Shown one piece after another: positions 1 through 10,024 of a stretch of DNA of 64,000 nucleotides (positions are counted from its first letter, which is position 1; each line of letters begins with the position of its first letter). The stretch comes from Achromobacter pestifer (GTDB taxonomy: Bacteria > Pseudomonadota > Gammaproteobacteria > Burkholderiales > Burkholderiaceae_B). The notes beneath the pieces are model-generated. The model saw nothing but the letters and a program-made list of their open reading frames with translations, did no database searches and was not told the origin of the DNA. The stretch spans positions 1,116,001 to 1,180,000 of the forward strand of contig NZ_CADIJX010000001.1 of NCBI RefSeq assembly GCF_902859625.1, read 5' to 3'. The translations under genes and the position numbers were made by a program.

Positions 1-609
1 GTTCTGCTGCGCGTCGTTGACGGTGATTTCCTGCGGCGCTCCGCCTGCCACGCCGAAGATGCCGACCGAGATCACGACAGGCACCACGAACTGCACCAGC
101 GATACGCCAAGATTGCCGATGCCCGCGTTCAGCCCCGTGGCCAGGCCCTTCTTTTCCTTGGGGAAAAAGAAGCTGATGTTGGCCATGCTGGAACTGAAGT
201 TGCCCCCGCCCAGGCCGCACAGCAGCGCCAGGATCAGCAAGGTCGGAAACGATGTGGTCGGATCCCGCAGGGCGAAACCCATGCCCAGCGCCGGAATCAG
301 CAGCGAGGCCGTGGAAATGGCGGTCCATTTACGACCGCCAAAAACCGGCACCAGAAAGGAATAGAAAATGCGCAGCGTCGCGCCCGACAACGCCGGCAGC
401 GCGGTCAGCCAGAACAGCTGGTTCTTGGAAAGCATGAAGCCGGCGCGATCCAGGTTGACCACCACCACGCTCCAGAGCATCCAGATGCTGAACGCCAGCA
501 TCAGCGCGGGAATGGAAATCCAAAGATTGCGGTTGGCGACACGGGCGCCGGTCTGCTTCCAGAAGCCGGGGTTATCCGGCTCCCAACGCGATAGGACTTG
601 AGTGGACAT
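1..609 (-). CDS. narK: NarK-type nitrate/nitrite transporter, second copy (3' end outside window)
   Basis: Inner-membrane major facilitator protein of the NarK family, expected to exchange nitrate and nitrite for anaerobic respiration. Only the first ~203 residues are present because the frame runs off the left edge. It begins MSTQVLSRWEPDNPGFW at ATG 609. The stretch GGGNFSSSMANISFFFPK near residues 134-151 is the nitrate-signature region of the family. It follows the other narK after 42 bases on the same strand, so the two are probably co-transcribed; paired NarK1/NarK2 proteins next to nitrate reductase genes are usual in denitrifying proteobacteria. The continuation, likely the nar operon, is outside the window. 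Confidence 0.88.
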   Translation of the reverse strand, partial: MSTQVLSRWEPDNPGFWKQTGARVANRNLWISIPALMLAFSIWMLWSVVVVNLDRAGFMLSKNQLFWLTALPALSGATLRIFYSFLVPVFGGRKWTAISTASLLIPALGMGFALRDPTTSFPTLLILALLCGLGGGNFSSSMANISFFFPKEKKGLATGLNAGIGNLGVSLVQFVVPVVISVGIFGVAGGAPQEITVNDAQQN

Positions 610-651
610 GATGAAGGCTCTTTGCTTGGTTGGATGGGGTCGGACGCCGGT

Positions 652-1923
652 TCAGACGGCTTGCTTGCGGGTGGTGGCCGCGGCGCTGGCCGCGCTTTCC
701 GGCCGGAAACTGAAGTGCATGAAAATCAGGGATACGCAGACCGTGCCGTACAGCAACATGAACGCGCTGGAGCGCACGCCGGTCAGGTCCAGCAGCACGC
801 CAAACAGGATGGGCAGTACAAACCCGCCCAAGCCGCCCGCCAGGCCGACGATGCCGGACACGGCGCCGATGTTTTCGCCGAATTCGTCCGAGATGAACTT
901 GAATACCGAGGCCTTGCCGATCGCCATGGCGATACCGACCACGAACAACAGGATGGTGAAGGACACCGGTCCCAGCGCGATGCCGAAGCTGCGCGGGCCA
1001 TTGGCCGTCATGATGGTGAATTCCGTTTGCGGATAGCTCAGCAGGAAGAAGGCGACCCAGCACACCCACATCACCCACCACGTGGTCTTGTAGGCGCCGT
1101 GGCGATCCGAGATCCAGCCGCCGAGCGCGCGCAGCACCCCGCCCGGCAACGAGAAGCAGGCGGCCAGCAAGGCAGCCAACCTCATATCGAAGCCGTATTC
1201 GCCGATGTAGTACTTGGTCATCCACAACGCCAGCGCCACATAGCCGCCGAACACCACCGAGTAGTACTGGCAGTAGCGCCAGACGCGGGGATCCTTCAGC
1301 ATGGCGAACTGCGCCGACAAGGTGGCCCCGCGCGTGACGCGGTGCGCCGGGTCGGACGCCGAAAACATCCAGAACAGCACAGCCGTGACCAGCAGCGCCA
1401 CCGCGTACACCTGGGGCACGATGACCCAGGCGCCGCCCGCCGCGGCGATCAGCGCGGGCGCCACGAACTTGGTGATGGCCGATCCTGAATTGCCGGCGCC
1501 GAACACCCCCATCGCCAGGCCCTGCTTGTTGCGCGGGAACCAGCGCGCCACATACGGCGTGCCGACCGAGAACGAACCGCCCGTCAGGCCGACAAACAGC
1601 GCCAGCACCAGGAACTGCCAGTATTGCGTCGCGTAGGACAGCAGCCAGATCGGCACCACCGCCAGCAACATCAGAATGAAGAACACGGGACGGCCGCCGT
1701 AGCGGTCGGTCCAGATGCCCAGCGGCACCCGCACGAGCGAACCGGTCAGCACCGGCATGGCGGCCAACAGGCCGAACTCGGTCTCGGACAGGCCCAGTTG
1801 CGCTTTGATGGGGATGCCCAGCACCGCGAAGATCATCCAGACCGCGAAACAGATGGTGAAGGCGAACGTGCTGGAAATCAGGACCCGCATCGGCCTGCCG
1901 GACGGGGAAGTTGCTGCTGTCAT
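652..1923 (-). CDS. narK: NarK-type nitrate transporter, first copy
   Basis: Twelve-helix MFS nitrate/nitrite transporter of 423 residues. The family signature appears as GGSFSVGTPYVARWFPRNKQ at about residues 114-133, and the early motif GIWTDRYGGRP is the MFS loop 2-3 motif. I start it at ATG 1923 (MTAATSPSGRP), which has GAGAG about seven bases upstream; a GTG at 1944 in the same frame lacks a ribosome binding site. It is the first gene of a leftward unit with the partial narK below it, and it diverges from nnrS. A FNR-type box lies about 130 bases upstream, fitting induction under oxygen limitation. Confidence 0.9.
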   Translation of the reverse strand: MTAATSPSGRPMRVLISSTFAFTICFAVWMIFAVLGIPIKAQLGLSETEFGLLAAMPVLTGSLVRVPLGIWTDRYGGRPVFFILMLLAVVPIWLLSYATQYWQFLVLALFVGLTGGSFSVGTPYVARWFPRNKQGLAMGVFGAGNSGSAITKFVAPALIAAAGGAWVIVPQVYAVALLVTAVLFWMFSASDPAHRVTRGATLSAQFAMLKDPRVWRYCQYYSVVFGGYVALALWMTKYYIGEYGFDMRLAALLAACFSLPGGVLRALGGWISDRHGAYKTTWWVMWVCWVAFFLLSYPQTEFTIMTANGPRSFGIALGPVSFTILLFVVGIAMAIGKASVFKFISDEFGENIGAVSGIVGLAGGLGGFVLPILFGVLLDLTGVRSSAFMLLYGTVCVSLIFMHFSFRPESAASAAATTRKQAV

Positions 1924-2050
1924 GGTTACTCTCGCTTGGCTCACGGATACATGTGGCTAGCCTAGGGACAGCGTGCCCGGGCCGCCATTCGCCGGCTGAC
2001 CATCCGCCCCCTGCCAATGTGCCTAGTCACCCGCGAGTTCCCGGGCGGGT

Positions 2051-2064
2051 TTGCGCGGGATCAA
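2051..2064. promoter_or_regulatory. FNR/Anr/Dnr-type box between narK and nnrS
   Basis: TTGCG-CGGG-ATCAA matches the FNR consensus TTGAT-N4-ATCAA at 8 of 10 positions. It lies in the divergent interval upstream of narK (start 1923) and nnrS (start 2139), both of which belong to anaerobic nitrate and NO metabolism. Which promoter it serves cannot be told from the sequence. Confidence 0.6.
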
Positions 2065-2098
2065 ACAAACACGCTGGCGGCGTGGCCTGGACGGTATT

Positions 2099-2121
2099 AA
2101 TATGCATTTCAAATACACCTT
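2099..2121 (+). promoter_or_regulatory. NsrR-type nitric-oxide-responsive operator upstream of nnrS
   Basis: The arms AATATGCATTT and AAATACACCTT around a single central C agree with the NsrR consensus (AAGATGCATTT-N-AAATACATCTT type) except at two positions. The site ends 17 bases before the nnrS start codon, so a bound NsrR repressor would block expression until NO is present. NnrS genes are known NsrR targets in several proteobacteria; the match here is read directly from the sequence. Confidence 0.75.
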
Positions 2122-2138
2122 TAAAATCGTAGACCGAC

Positions 2139-3383
2139 ATGCCCCCGCTTCTGACCATCGACGAACCCGCCCCGGCGCCCGCGCGTCCCCGTCCGCAATG
2201 GCGGGCATTCACTGAAATGGGGTTCCGTCCGCTGTACCTGGCGGGCTGTTTCTGGGCGCTGGCGTCCGTGTGGCTGTGGGTCCATGCGCCAGCGCGCATC
2301 ACCGGCGTGCTGGGCGGCATGTTCTGGCATGCGCACGAAATGCTGTGGGGCTTCGTGGCCACCATCGCCGTCGGTTTTCTGCTGACGGCGGGCGCCAATT
2401 GGACCGGCAAGAATCCGTTGCGCGGCAATGCGCTGGCCGGTCTTTGCCTGTTGTGGATCGTGGCGCGCGCGGGCTATCTGATGCCGGGCCGCCCCGCCTT
2501 CCTGATCGCTGCCGCCGCGGATCTGGCGTTCTTCCTGTGGGGCGCCGCCGCCTTGGGCCGCGCGGTCTGGGTGACGCGCAACGGACGCAACGCAGGCGTG
2601 CCCTTCCTGCTGCTGGGCCTGGCGGCGGCCAACGCGATGTATTTGTGGGCCGTCGTGCAAGGCGACTACCTTGCTCTGATGCGCTATTTCAACGCAGGCC
2701 TGCTATGCATGGCCGTGCTGACGCTGTTGATCGCCCGCCGCGTCCTGCCCTTTTTCGCCAAGCGCGCGGTGGCCGGCCTGGATATCCCGCCCCACACCCG
2801 CAGCGGGCATTGGCAACTGGGCCTGGGTCTGGCCGCCATTGCCTGCCTGGTGGCGGACGCGCCGCGCGCCGCTGCGCTGGCGCTGGCGGCAACGGGGCTG
2901 ATCGCGCTGGTGCAATGGATATCGTGGAAGCCCTGGGCCGTGCGCCGGGTGCCGTTGCTATGGATTCTGTACGCCGGCTATCTGGGGCTGGGAATCGGCC
3001 TGCTGGTAGGCGCGGCCCAGCTTGCGGGGTATGTCTTGCGTCCTGCGTGGCCCGCCCACGTGATCGGCGTGGCCGGCTTTTCGGTGCTGATCCTGGGCAT
3101 GGTCACGCGCACGGCGCTGGGCCATCTGGGCCGGCCGCTGCAAACCGACCGCAGCATGGTCGTCAGCTACGCGCTGATGATCCTGGCCGCGCTGTTGCGT
3201 CTGGCCGCCCTGCTGCCCACCGCCGCCACGATCGGCTTCCTGCATGCATCGGTCACCGCTTGGGTATTGGCGCTGGCGCTCTACCTGTGGCGCTTCTTCC
3301 CGATGATGATCCGTCCAAGGGCGGACGCCGCCAAACCGGCGGCGCCGGTCATGCGCGTCGTGCCAGTCGCCCGACGCACGTAG
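2139..3383 (+). CDS. nnrS: NnrS family haem-copper membrane protein
   Basis: Polytopic inner-membrane protein of 414 residues in the NnrS family, which protects cells against nitric oxide stress. After a short proline-rich cytoplasmic tail it has about twelve hydrophobic segments. The conserved start of the family, FRPLYLAGCFWAL, is at residues 29-41, followed by the HAHEMLWGF motif (about residues 64-72) with histidines proposed as metal ligands, and a second conserved block GHLGRPLQTDRSMV near residue 328. It stands alone on the plus strand, divergent from narK, directly behind an NsrR-type operator. Length and motif order are normal for the family. Confidence 0.93.
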   Translation: MPPLLTIDEPAPAPARPRPQWRAFTEMGFRPLYLAGCFWALASVWLWVHAPARITGVLGGMFWHAHEMLWGFVATIAVGFLLTAGANWTGKNPLRGNALAGLCLLWIVARAGYLMPGRPAFLIAAAADLAFFLWGAAALGRAVWVTRNGRNAGVPFLLLGLAAANAMYLWAVVQGDYLALMRYFNAGLLCMAVLTLLIARRVLPFFAKRAVAGLDIPPHTRSGHWQLGLGLAAIACLVADAPRAAALALAATGLIALVQWISWKPWAVRRVPLLWILYAGYLGLGIGLLVGAAQLAGYVLRPAWPAHVIGVAGFSVLILGMVTRTALGHLGRPLQTDRSMVVSYALMILAALLRLAALLPTAATIGFLHASVTAWVLALALYLWRFFPMMIRPRADAAKPAAPVMRVVPVARRT

Positions 3384-3401
3384 CAAAAGCCGACCTTGCC
3401 C

Positions 3402-4355
3402 TCAGCCTTCGCGGCGCTCGATGGCCGCGATTTCGCGTTTCATCGCCTTGAGCCAGGCCTTCAACAAGGCCTGATCCGCAAACTGCATGACTTCGTGCTC
3501 CAGTTCCTGGATGTATTCCTGGATGTCGACGATATCGGCATCCAGATCTTCCAGCACGGTTTCCGGATCAAACGAAGCAAACGGATCCAGGTCGTAGCGC
3601 AGCTTGAAGCCGTCTTCCGCATATGCCGCCTGATGCAGGACGTCATCCAATTGGGCTTGCAGCATGGCGTTCACTTGCGGCAGGCGCTCGTCGGCGATAT
3701 CGCCAGCCGCGTCCACGCTGGCCTGAAGATCCGGATTCTGCGCGGCCTGACCCGCCCGCACCGCTTCCGCATCCTGCATCGCCTGCCACGCCACGGCGTT
3801 CGGCGTGGCGCTGCGGGTGGCAAGACGCGCCAGCGACAGCAATTCCTCGGCTTCGTTGTCCTCGTACTGATCCTGAATGCGCTGAAGCAATTCCGTCGGC
3901 GAAAACGCGGTCAGGTCGGCGTCCGGGTCCAGACCCAGGGCGTCGGCCAGTTCCGCCTTTGCGTCGTCGGTCTCGTCGGCCACGTCCGTGTCATAGTCGG
4001 ACCCGCCGTGCTTTTTATACAGCGTCCTCAGCCGTCCGGCATCGCAGCCCGCGGGCAGTTCACCCTTGGCGTCCAGTTGCAGCAGCTCTTCCGAAAATTC
4101 CACCACCAGCTCGGACACGAATTCGCGTTCCGACTTGGACAGCCCCATGTTCTTGTGCGCGTGATCGAAGCACAGCACCAGCTTCATGCGAAGTTCATGC
4201 AGCTTCTTCTCCAGCGGCGACAGGCCATCGGCATACTTGCGCTGGTAATCCGCCTCAATCGCTTGCCATTGCTGCAAACGGGCGCGCTCGGTCTCCAATC
4301 TTGCTTGAAGACGCTCGCACAATTGCCGCGGACTTTCGAGGGGATGCTCACCCAT
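3402..4355 (-). CDS. Acidic helical protein of unknown function
   Basis: A 317-residue soluble protein that I do not recognise. There is no signal peptide or membrane segment. It is acidic and predicted mostly helical: residues 1-60 are Arg/Gln/Glu-rich and coiled-coil-like (RLQARLETERARLQQW), the middle holds DYDTDVADETDDAKAELADAL, and the C-terminal 60 residues are again long helices rich in Glu and Ile. I start it at ATG 4355 (MGEHPLES) because AAGGAG lies seven bases upstream; the frame stays open further up but has no site there. It converges on nnrS with an 18-base gap and is probably transcribed on its own. Confidence 0.75.
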   Translation of the reverse strand: MGEHPLESPRQLCERLQARLETERARLQQWQAIEADYQRKYADGLSPLEKKLHELRMKLVLCFDHAHKNMGLSKSEREFVSELVVEFSEELLQLDAKGELPAGCDAGRLRTLYKKHGGSDYDTDVADETDDAKAELADALGLDPDADLTAFSPTELLQRIQDQYEDNEAEELLSLARLATRSATPNAVAWQAMQDAEAVRAGQAAQNPDLQASVDAAGDIADERLPQVNAMLQAQLDDVLHQAAYAEDGFKLRYDLDPFASFDPETVLEDLDADIVDIQEYIQELEHEVMQFADQALLKAWLKAMKREIAAIERREG

Positions 4356-4413
4356 GGACCTGCTCCTTGCTGACCTGGTATTGAAAACAGCCGCCACTAT
4401 AACGATTCGCCGG

Positions 4414-5589
4414 TCAGGCCGCGGCGGAACTTGCGAGGGGCCGCGCCAATTCAACGCGATTGCCGCCCAGCGCCTTGGCGCGATAGAGCGCATGATCGGC
4501 GGCGGCCAGCCCCACTGTCAGGACAGGCGCATCACCGTCAAACTGCGCCAGGCCGACGCTGACCGTGGCGGGTATCCCGACGCCGCCCGTCGGGTCGACG
4601 ATCGTTTCCGCAAAGCGCCTGACAATGGCTTCCGCCAGCAAATGGGCGCGGCGCGCGTCATCGCCCAACAGCAGGCAGGCGAATTCCTCTCCGCCGATGC
4701 GGGCAAGCACCGCCCCTGGGCCAACCACGCTCTGGGCCACGCCCGCAAACGATGTCAGCACCTTATCGCCGGTTTCGTGGCCATGAAGGTCGTTGATCGA
4801 CTTGAAGTGATCAAGATCGAACGCAAGAATGGCAACCGGTCGGTCGCCGGATCCGCCGCCAACCAGCCGCCCGCCCTGCTCAAAGAACCACTTGCGGTTG
4901 CCCAGGCGGGTCAGATAGTCCGTTTGCGATTCCCGCAAGAGCTGGCCATGAGCCTCTTCGCGGATAAGTTTCAGCAGCGTCATCGGCAAGATGACCGAAT
5001 ACAGGACGCCTTCATACATCGTGATATTGCTGGCGGCCAATAGCACGCCTTGCCCGAATTCGGCCACCAGCCAGGGCAGGAGGCCCGCCCGGCCCGCATA
5101 CAGCACCGTGTGGATTCCCGTCACCATGATGATGATGCGTCGCGGTTGCAGCGCTTGCATCGCACGGCATCGCAGCATCTCCAGCGCCGTCATGCCGCTG
5201 ATCAGTGCAATCGGGACCGCGCTGGCGTAAGCCCACACGACATCCTGCCACCGCGCTCCCGCGACCGCCCACACCAGCGCCATCACCACCAGCAAGCCCA
5301 CGGATCCGGCGCGGTATTGCCTGCCGCGCAGCGAGGCAACGCCATTGAGCACCAGGAGATAGCCCGACAGGATGACCAGATTGCTGAGGGCGGAGCCAAA
5401 CGCCCCTGGAAAGTCCCGACGGAACAGGACCAGGACGCACCCCATGGCCAGCGTCGCGAATCCGACGGCCAGCAGGCGCAGCGTGTTGCTGCGTTGCGGG
5501 TGGGCCCGAAGCTCCCATGAAATCATCCCGGCGCTGGCCAGCAGCGTCCCGATGATTAGGAGATAAAGGGTTTGAAGATCAACGTGCAT
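4414..5589 (-). CDS. Membrane diguanylate cyclase (GGDEF)
   Basis: Makes the second messenger cyclic di-GMP from two GTP. The protein has 391 residues: six to seven hydrophobic segments in residues 1-195, then a C-terminal GGDEF domain. The active-site loop is intact as RIGGEEF, preceded by FDLDHFKSINDLHGHETGD, the nucleotide-binding part. The RxxD inhibitory site expected just before the GGEEF loop is absent (VGPGAVLARIGGEEF), so product inhibition may be weak. ATG 5589 (MHVDLQTLY) is used; a GTG at 5625 would add 12 residues. The ligand of the membrane sensor cannot be inferred. It is monocistronic and divergent from the efflux operon. Confidence 0.9.
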   Translation of the reverse strand: MHVDLQTLYLLIIGTLLASAGMISWELRAHPQRSNTLRLLAVGFATLAMGCVLVLFRRDFPGAFGSALSNLVILSGYLLVLNGVASLRGRQYRAGSVGLLVVMALVWAVAGARWQDVVWAYASAVPIALISGMTALEMLRCRAMQALQPRRIIIMVTGIHTVLYAGRAGLLPWLVAEFGQGVLLAASNITMYEGVLYSVILPMTLLKLIREEAHGQLLRESQTDYLTRLGNRKWFFEQGGRLVGGGSGDRPVAILAFDLDHFKSINDLHGHETGDKVLTSFAGVAQSVVGPGAVLARIGGEEFACLLLGDDARRAHLLAEAIVRRFAETIVDPTGGVGIPATVSVGLAQFDGDAPVLTVGLAAADHALYRAKALGGNRVELARPLASSAAA

Positions 5590-5695
5590 GCCGGACGCTA
5601 AGGCGTTTTTGCGCCGGGACTTCACGGCGTCGAGCGGATTTTACGTTGAATTCAGGACAGCAATATGGCGAAAACCCCTCTTGAAAGCCACAGTT

Positions 5696-5714
5696 AATAA
5701 CGGTAATCATTATT
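5696..5714 (+). promoter_or_regulatory. Fur-box-like sequence upstream of the RND efflux operon
   Basis: This AT-rich 19-mer matches the palindromic Fur consensus (GATAATGATAATCATTATC) at 15 of 19 positions, including an uninterrupted TAATCATTAT core. It lies about 50 bases before the adaptor gene start at 5764, a normal operator position. The same core recurs at 20674-20692 before the iron sigma factor gene. Confidence 0.55.
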
Positions 5715-5763
5715 ATTAATATAGAATCACGGCTGTCCGCAACACCTGAGCTTGGCAGCCCTG

Positions 5764-6933
5764 ATGTCCCTGCCCCCCTTTGCGGCCTTTTCCCCCCAAC
5801 GCAAGCGCCTGCTTCTGATCACCGCCGCCCTGTCACTGGCCGTGCTGATCGGAATTGCGTACTGGCTGCTGGGTAATAAAGGCCCTTCTGCCCCTCGCCC
5901 GCCTGAATACGGGCAGATTCCCGTGGCCGTCAGCGTTGCCGCCGCGCGCGTGGGGCCGTTGCAGCGCGATCTACATGCATTGGGCACCATCACACCGCTG
6001 TCGCAGGTCACTTTGCGCAGCCAGGTGGACGGAGAACTGATCCGGATCCATTACACCGAAGGCCAGGCCGTCACGCGGGGCCAGTTGCTGGCCGAGATTG
6101 ACGCCCGGCCCTATCTGACCGCGCTGGCCGCCGCCGAGGGTGAATTGGCGCGGACCCAAGCGTTGCTGGACAACGCCCAGGCCGACCTGCAACGCTACCG
6201 CCGGCTTGCACGCCAGGAATCCGTGGCCGGCCAGCAGTTGGACACCGCCGAGTCGCAGGTGCGCGCCTACACCGCGCAGCGCCAGTTGAACCGGGCCCAG
6301 GTCGCTGATGCCCAGCGCCTGCTGGGGCACACCCGCATCGTCGCCCCGCAAGATGGCCGCATCGGCTTGCGCCGCATCGACGCTGGCAACCATGTGCGCG
6401 CCGACGACACCACCGGCCTGACGACGCTGGTGCAGACGATGCCGATTTCAGCGATCTTCAGCATTTCCGAAACCCGGCTGGACATCCTGCGCCAGGCCCA
6501 AGCCAGGACGGCGGTGCTGCGCGTGCAGGCCTGGGACGCGGACGACCGCCGCATCCTGGCCGAAGGCACCCTGGAAGCGCTGGACAACCGAATTCAGGCC
6601 GCCAGCGGTACCGTCCGGTTGCGCGCCCGCTTCGACAACGCCGACGAATCGCTATTTCCCAATCAGTTCGTGAACATCCGGCTGGCCGTGGTGCAGCAGG
6701 ACAATGTGGTCACCATTCCCACGGCCGCGGTGCAGTATGGCTCCGAAGGCGCTTTTGTATTTGTCATTGGTGACGACACGCGCGCGACTCGGCGAGTCCT
6801 TCAACTGGGTTCCGCCAACGCTGGCCACGTGGTCGTGGAAGCGGGCCTGAGCGTTTCCGAGCGCGTCGTGGTCGAAGGCGTGGACCGCCTGCATGACGGA
6901 CGCGACGTCCAGATCGTCGAGCCCCTTACCTGA
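5764..6933 (+). CDS. mdtA: RND efflux periplasmic adaptor, MdtA type
   Basis: Membrane-fusion (adaptor) subunit that couples inner-membrane RND pumps to an outer-membrane channel. It has 389 residues: an uncleaved N-terminal anchor ([21 protein letters not shown]), the lipoyl half-motifs around [14 protein letters not shown] and [13 protein letters not shown], a helical hairpin between them (about residues 110-175), and a beta-barrel region with [13 protein letters not shown] 5764 (MSLPPFAAF) is preferred to an upstream TTG. It is followed after seven bases by the first pump gene, and the adaptor plus two different RND pumps is the MdtABC arrangement. A Fur-like box precedes it. Confidence 0.9.
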   Translation: MSLPPFAAFSPQRKRLLLITAALSLAVLIGIAYWLLGNKGPSAPRPPEYGQIPVAVSVAAARVGPLQRDLHALGTITPLSQVTLRSQVDGELIRIHYTEGQAVTRGQLLAEIDARPYLTALAAAEGELARTQALLDNAQADLQRYRRLARQESVAGQQLDTAESQVRAYTAQRQLNRAQVADAQRLLGHTRIVAPQDGRIGLRRIDAGNHVRADDTTGLTTLVQTMPISAIFSISETRLDILRQAQARTAVLRVQAWDADDRRILAEGTLEALDNRIQAASGTVRLRARFDNADESLFPNQFVNIRLAVVQQDNVVTIPTAAVQYGSEGAFVFVIGDDTRATRRVLQLGSANAGHVVVEAGLSVSERVVVEGVDRLHDGRDVQIVEPLT

Positions 6934-6940
6934 ATCGCGC

Positions 6941-9900
6941 ATGAGCCTGTCACGCCCCTTCATTCTGCGCCCGGTCGCAACGTCCTTCCTGATGATCGCC
7001 CTGCTGCTGTCGGGCATCCTGGCCTGGCGCATGCTGCCCGTGGCGGCCTTGCCGCAGGTGGACTACCCGATCATTCAAGTCACCACTCAGTATCCAGGGG
7101 CCAGTCCCACCGTCACCGCGCGTGCGGTCACCGCGCCGCTGGAACGGCGATTCGGGCAGATCCCCGGCTTGAAGCAGATGTCCTCCACCAGCGGCAGCGG
7201 CATCTCGGTAATCACCCTCCAATTCGCGCTGGACGTCTCGCTGGGGGTGGCCGAACAGGAAGTGCAGGCCGCCATCAGTGCCAGCGGTTCGCTGCTGCCT
7301 TCGGACCTGCCGACGCCGCCCATCTATCGCAAGGTCAACCCGGCCGACGTGCCGATCCTGACGCTTGCCGTCACCTCGGATTCCCTGCCGCTGCCCAAGG
7401 TTTACGACCTGGTGGACACGCGCATGACGCAACGGCTGTCGCAGTTGTCCGGCGTGGGCATGGTCAGCCTGGCGGGCGGCCAGCGGCCCGCCGTGCGGGT
7501 GCAGGTCAACCCGATGGCGCTGGCCGCACGCGGCCTGCAACTCTCCGACGTGCAGGAAGCCATCAGCAAGGCCAATTCCAACCAGCCCAAAGGCAGTTTC
7601 GACGGCCCGGTGCGATCGGTCATCATGGACGCCAACGACCAGTTGCAAAGCGCCGAGGAATATCGCGAGCTGATCGTCGCCTGGAAGAACGGCGCCCCGG
7701 TGCGGCTGGGTCAGGTCGCAACGATCGAGGACGGCGCCGAAGACCGCTACCTGGCCGCCTGGGTCGACAAGCAGCCCGCGGTGCTGGTCAATATCCAGCG
7801 TCAGCCGGGCGCGAACGTCATCGCCGTAGCCGATCAGGTCAAGACCTTGCTGCCCCAGTTGACCGCCAGCCTGCCCGCTGCGGCGCAGGTGCGCATCCTG
7901 ACCGATCGCACCGAGAGCATCCGCGCGTCGGTGCGCGGCGTGCAGTGGGAACTGGTGTTTGCGGTGGGCCTGGTCGTGCTGGTGACGTTCCTGTTCCTGC
8001 GCAACCTGCCTGCCACGCTGATTCCCAGCCTGGCGGTGCCGCTGTCCCTGATCGGCACCTTCGGCTTCATGCACCTGGCGGGCTTTTCCACCAACAACCT
8101 GACGTTGATGGCCCTGACCATTGGCGCAGGCTTCGTGGTGGACGACGCCATCGTCATGCTGGAGAACATCGCGCGCTACCGGGAACAGGGGCATAGCCCC
8201 ATGTCGGCCGCCCTGAAAGGCGCCGGGCAGATCGGGTTCACGCTGGTATCGCTGACGCTTTCGCTGATCGCCGTGCTGATCCCGCTGCTGTTCATGGAAG
8301 ACGTCGTGGGCCGCCTGTTCCGCGAATTCGCCATCACGCTGGCGGTGGCAATCCTGATTTCACTGGCGGTGTCGCTGACGCTGACACCGATGATGTGTGC
8401 GCGCCTGCTGCCCGCGCACGCGGAATCCCGTCCCGGCCTGCTGGACCGCGTTCAGGCGCGCTACGCAGGCTGGCTGGACATCACTCTGCGCCATCAGCGC
8501 CTGACCCTGATGGCCATGCTGGCCACGGTGGTGCTGACGGGTCTGTTGTACCTGGCCGTGCCCAAGGGCTTCTTTCCGGTGCAGGACGGCGGCGTGCTGC
8601 AAGGCGTGACCCAGTCGTCGCAAAACACGTCGTTCGAGGCCATGTCGCGCCGCCAGCAGGCGGTGGCGCAAAGCCTGCTGGCCGACCCGGATGTGCAAAG
8701 CCTGTCGTCCTTCATCGGCATCGACGGCATGAACACCACGCTGAATACCGGCCGCCTGTTGATCAACCTGAAGCCCTGGGCCGAACGCAGCGCCCCGCTG
8801 ACCGACATCATGGCGCGGCTGGACGCCCGCGCCCGCGAGGTGCACGGCATCTCGCTGTTCCTGCAACCGGTGCAGGAGTTGAATATCGAAGACCGCGTGA
8901 GCCGTGGCCAGTACCAATTCACCCTGACCTCGCCGGACAGCGCCTTGCTGACCCAGTGGAGCCACGCGCTGACGCAGCGCCTTGCCCAGTCGCCCGCGCT
9001 TGCCGACATATCGTCCGACCTGCAAGGCGATGGCCGCCAGGCCTACCTGCAAGTGTCTCGCGACACCGCCGCGCGCTTGGGCGTCACCATGGACGACGTG
9101 GTGCAGACCTTGTACAACGCCTTCGGCCAGCGGCAGGTCGCCACCCTGTTCACCCAATCCAACCAGTACCGCGTGGTGCTGGAAGTGGACCGTCAATTGG
9201 CCTTGAGCCCCGACGCGCTGGAACGCATTCACCTACAGACCGAAGATGGCCAGGCGATTCCGCTGTCGGCGCTGGCCACCGTCAGCGAACGCGCCGTGCC
9301 GCTGGCCGTGAACCACCTGTCGCAGTTCCCGGCGGTGAATCTGTCGTTCAATCTGCCACCGGGCGGTTCGCTGGGTGAGGCCATTGCCGCCATCGACGCC
9401 GCCCAACGGGAAATCAGCATGCCGCCCAGCGTCGAATTGCGCTTGCAAGGCGCGGCGTCGGCATTCCAGGCGTCGCTGTCCAATACGTTGTGGCTGATGC
9501 TGGCCGCGGTGGTCACGATGTACCTGGTGCTGGGCATGCTGTATGAAAGCGCCATCCATCCCATCACCATCCTGTCCACGCTGCCGTCTGCCACGGTGGG
9601 CGCGCTGCTGGCGCTGCTGATCACCGGCCGGCCGCTGGACCTGATCGCCGTGATCGGCATCATTCTGCTGATCGGGCTGGTGAAGAAGAACGGCATCATG
9701 ATGGTGGACTTCGCGCTGGAAGCCGAGCGTTCGCGCGGCCTGCCGCCGGAAGCCGCCATCCGCGAAGCCGCGCTGCTGCGCTTGCGCCCCATCCTGATGA
9801 CGACGCTGGCCGCCTTGTTCGGCGCGCTGCCGCTGATGTTGGCGACCGGCTCCGGCGCCGAACTGCGTCAGCCGCTGGGCTGGGTCATGGTGGGCGGCTT

Positions 9901-10024
9901 GCTGGTCAGCCAAGTGCTGACGCTGTTTACCACGCCGGCCGTCTACCTGTTCTTCCACCGCCTGGGCCAGCGGCGCGGCGTATCCGCCGCCAAGCCCGCA
10001 AGGACTGACGGACCCGCGGCATGA
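6941..10024 (+). CDS. mdtB: RND efflux pump, MdtB type
   Basis: Proton-driven inner-membrane drug/siderophore exporter of the hydrophobe/amphiphile RND family, 1027 residues, full length. It starts [17 protein letters not shown] and has the two-fold repeat of one helix, a large periplasmic loop and five more helices. The proton-relay aspartate pair in transmembrane helix 4 is present in [17 protein letters not shown]. The C-terminal half has the matching [20 protein letters not shown] block. In the characterised MdtABC pump, MdtB and MdtC form a mixed trimer and both are required. Its stop codon overlaps the start of the next pump gene (ATGA at 10021), indicating translational coupling. Confidence 0.92.
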   Translation: MSLSRPFILRPVATSFLMIALLLSGILAWRMLPVAALPQVDYPIIQVTTQYPGASPTVTARAVTAPLERRFGQIPGLKQMSSTSGSGISVITLQFALDVSLGVAEQEVQAAISASGSLLPSDLPTPPIYRKVNPADVPILTLAVTSDSLPLPKVYDLVDTRMTQRLSQLSGVGMVSLAGGQRPAVRVQVNPMALAARGLQLSDVQEAISKANSNQPKGSFDGPVRSVIMDANDQLQSAEEYRELIVAWKNGAPVRLGQVATIEDGAEDRYLAAWVDKQPAVLVNIQRQPGANVIAVADQVKTLLPQLTASLPAAAQVRILTDRTESIRASVRGVQWELVFAVGLVVLVTFLFLRNLPATLIPSLAVPLSLIGTFGFMHLAGFSTNNLTLMALTIGAGFVVDDAIVMLENIARYREQGHSPMSAALKGAGQIGFTLVSLTLSLIAVLIPLLFMEDVVGRLFREFAITLAVAILISLAVSLTLTPMMCARLLPAHAESRPGLLDRVQARYAGWLDITLRHQRLTLMAMLATVVLTGLLYLAVPKGFFPVQDGGVLQGVTQSSQNTSFEAMSRRQQAVAQSLLADPDVQSLSSFIGIDGMNTTLNTGRLLINLKPWAERSAPLTDIMARLDARAREVHGISLFLQPVQELNIEDRVSRGQYQFTLTSPDSALLTQWSHALTQRLAQSPALADISSDLQGDGRQAYLQVSRDTAARLGVTMDDVVQTLYNAFGQRQVATLFTQSNQYRVVLEVDRQLALSPDALERIHLQTEDGQAIPLSALATVSERAVPLAVNHLSQFPAVNLSFNLPPGGSLGEAIAAIDAAQREISMPPSVELRLQGAASAFQASLSNTLWLMLAAVVTMYLVLGMLYESAIHPITILSTLPSATVGALLALLITGRPLDLIAVIGIILLIGLVKKNGIMMVDFALEAERSRGLPPEAAIREAALLRLRPILMTTLAALFGALPLMLATGSGAELRQPLGWVMVGGLLVSQVLTLFTTPAVYLFFHRLGQRRGVSAAKPARTDGPAA

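Noticed and set aside
572-2017. Long leftward open frame (~480 codons) covering narK in another frame
   Set aside because: It is the GC-rich shadow of narK. Its product is rich in Arg, Gly, His and Ala without domain features, while the overlapping narK frame gives a perfect transporter.
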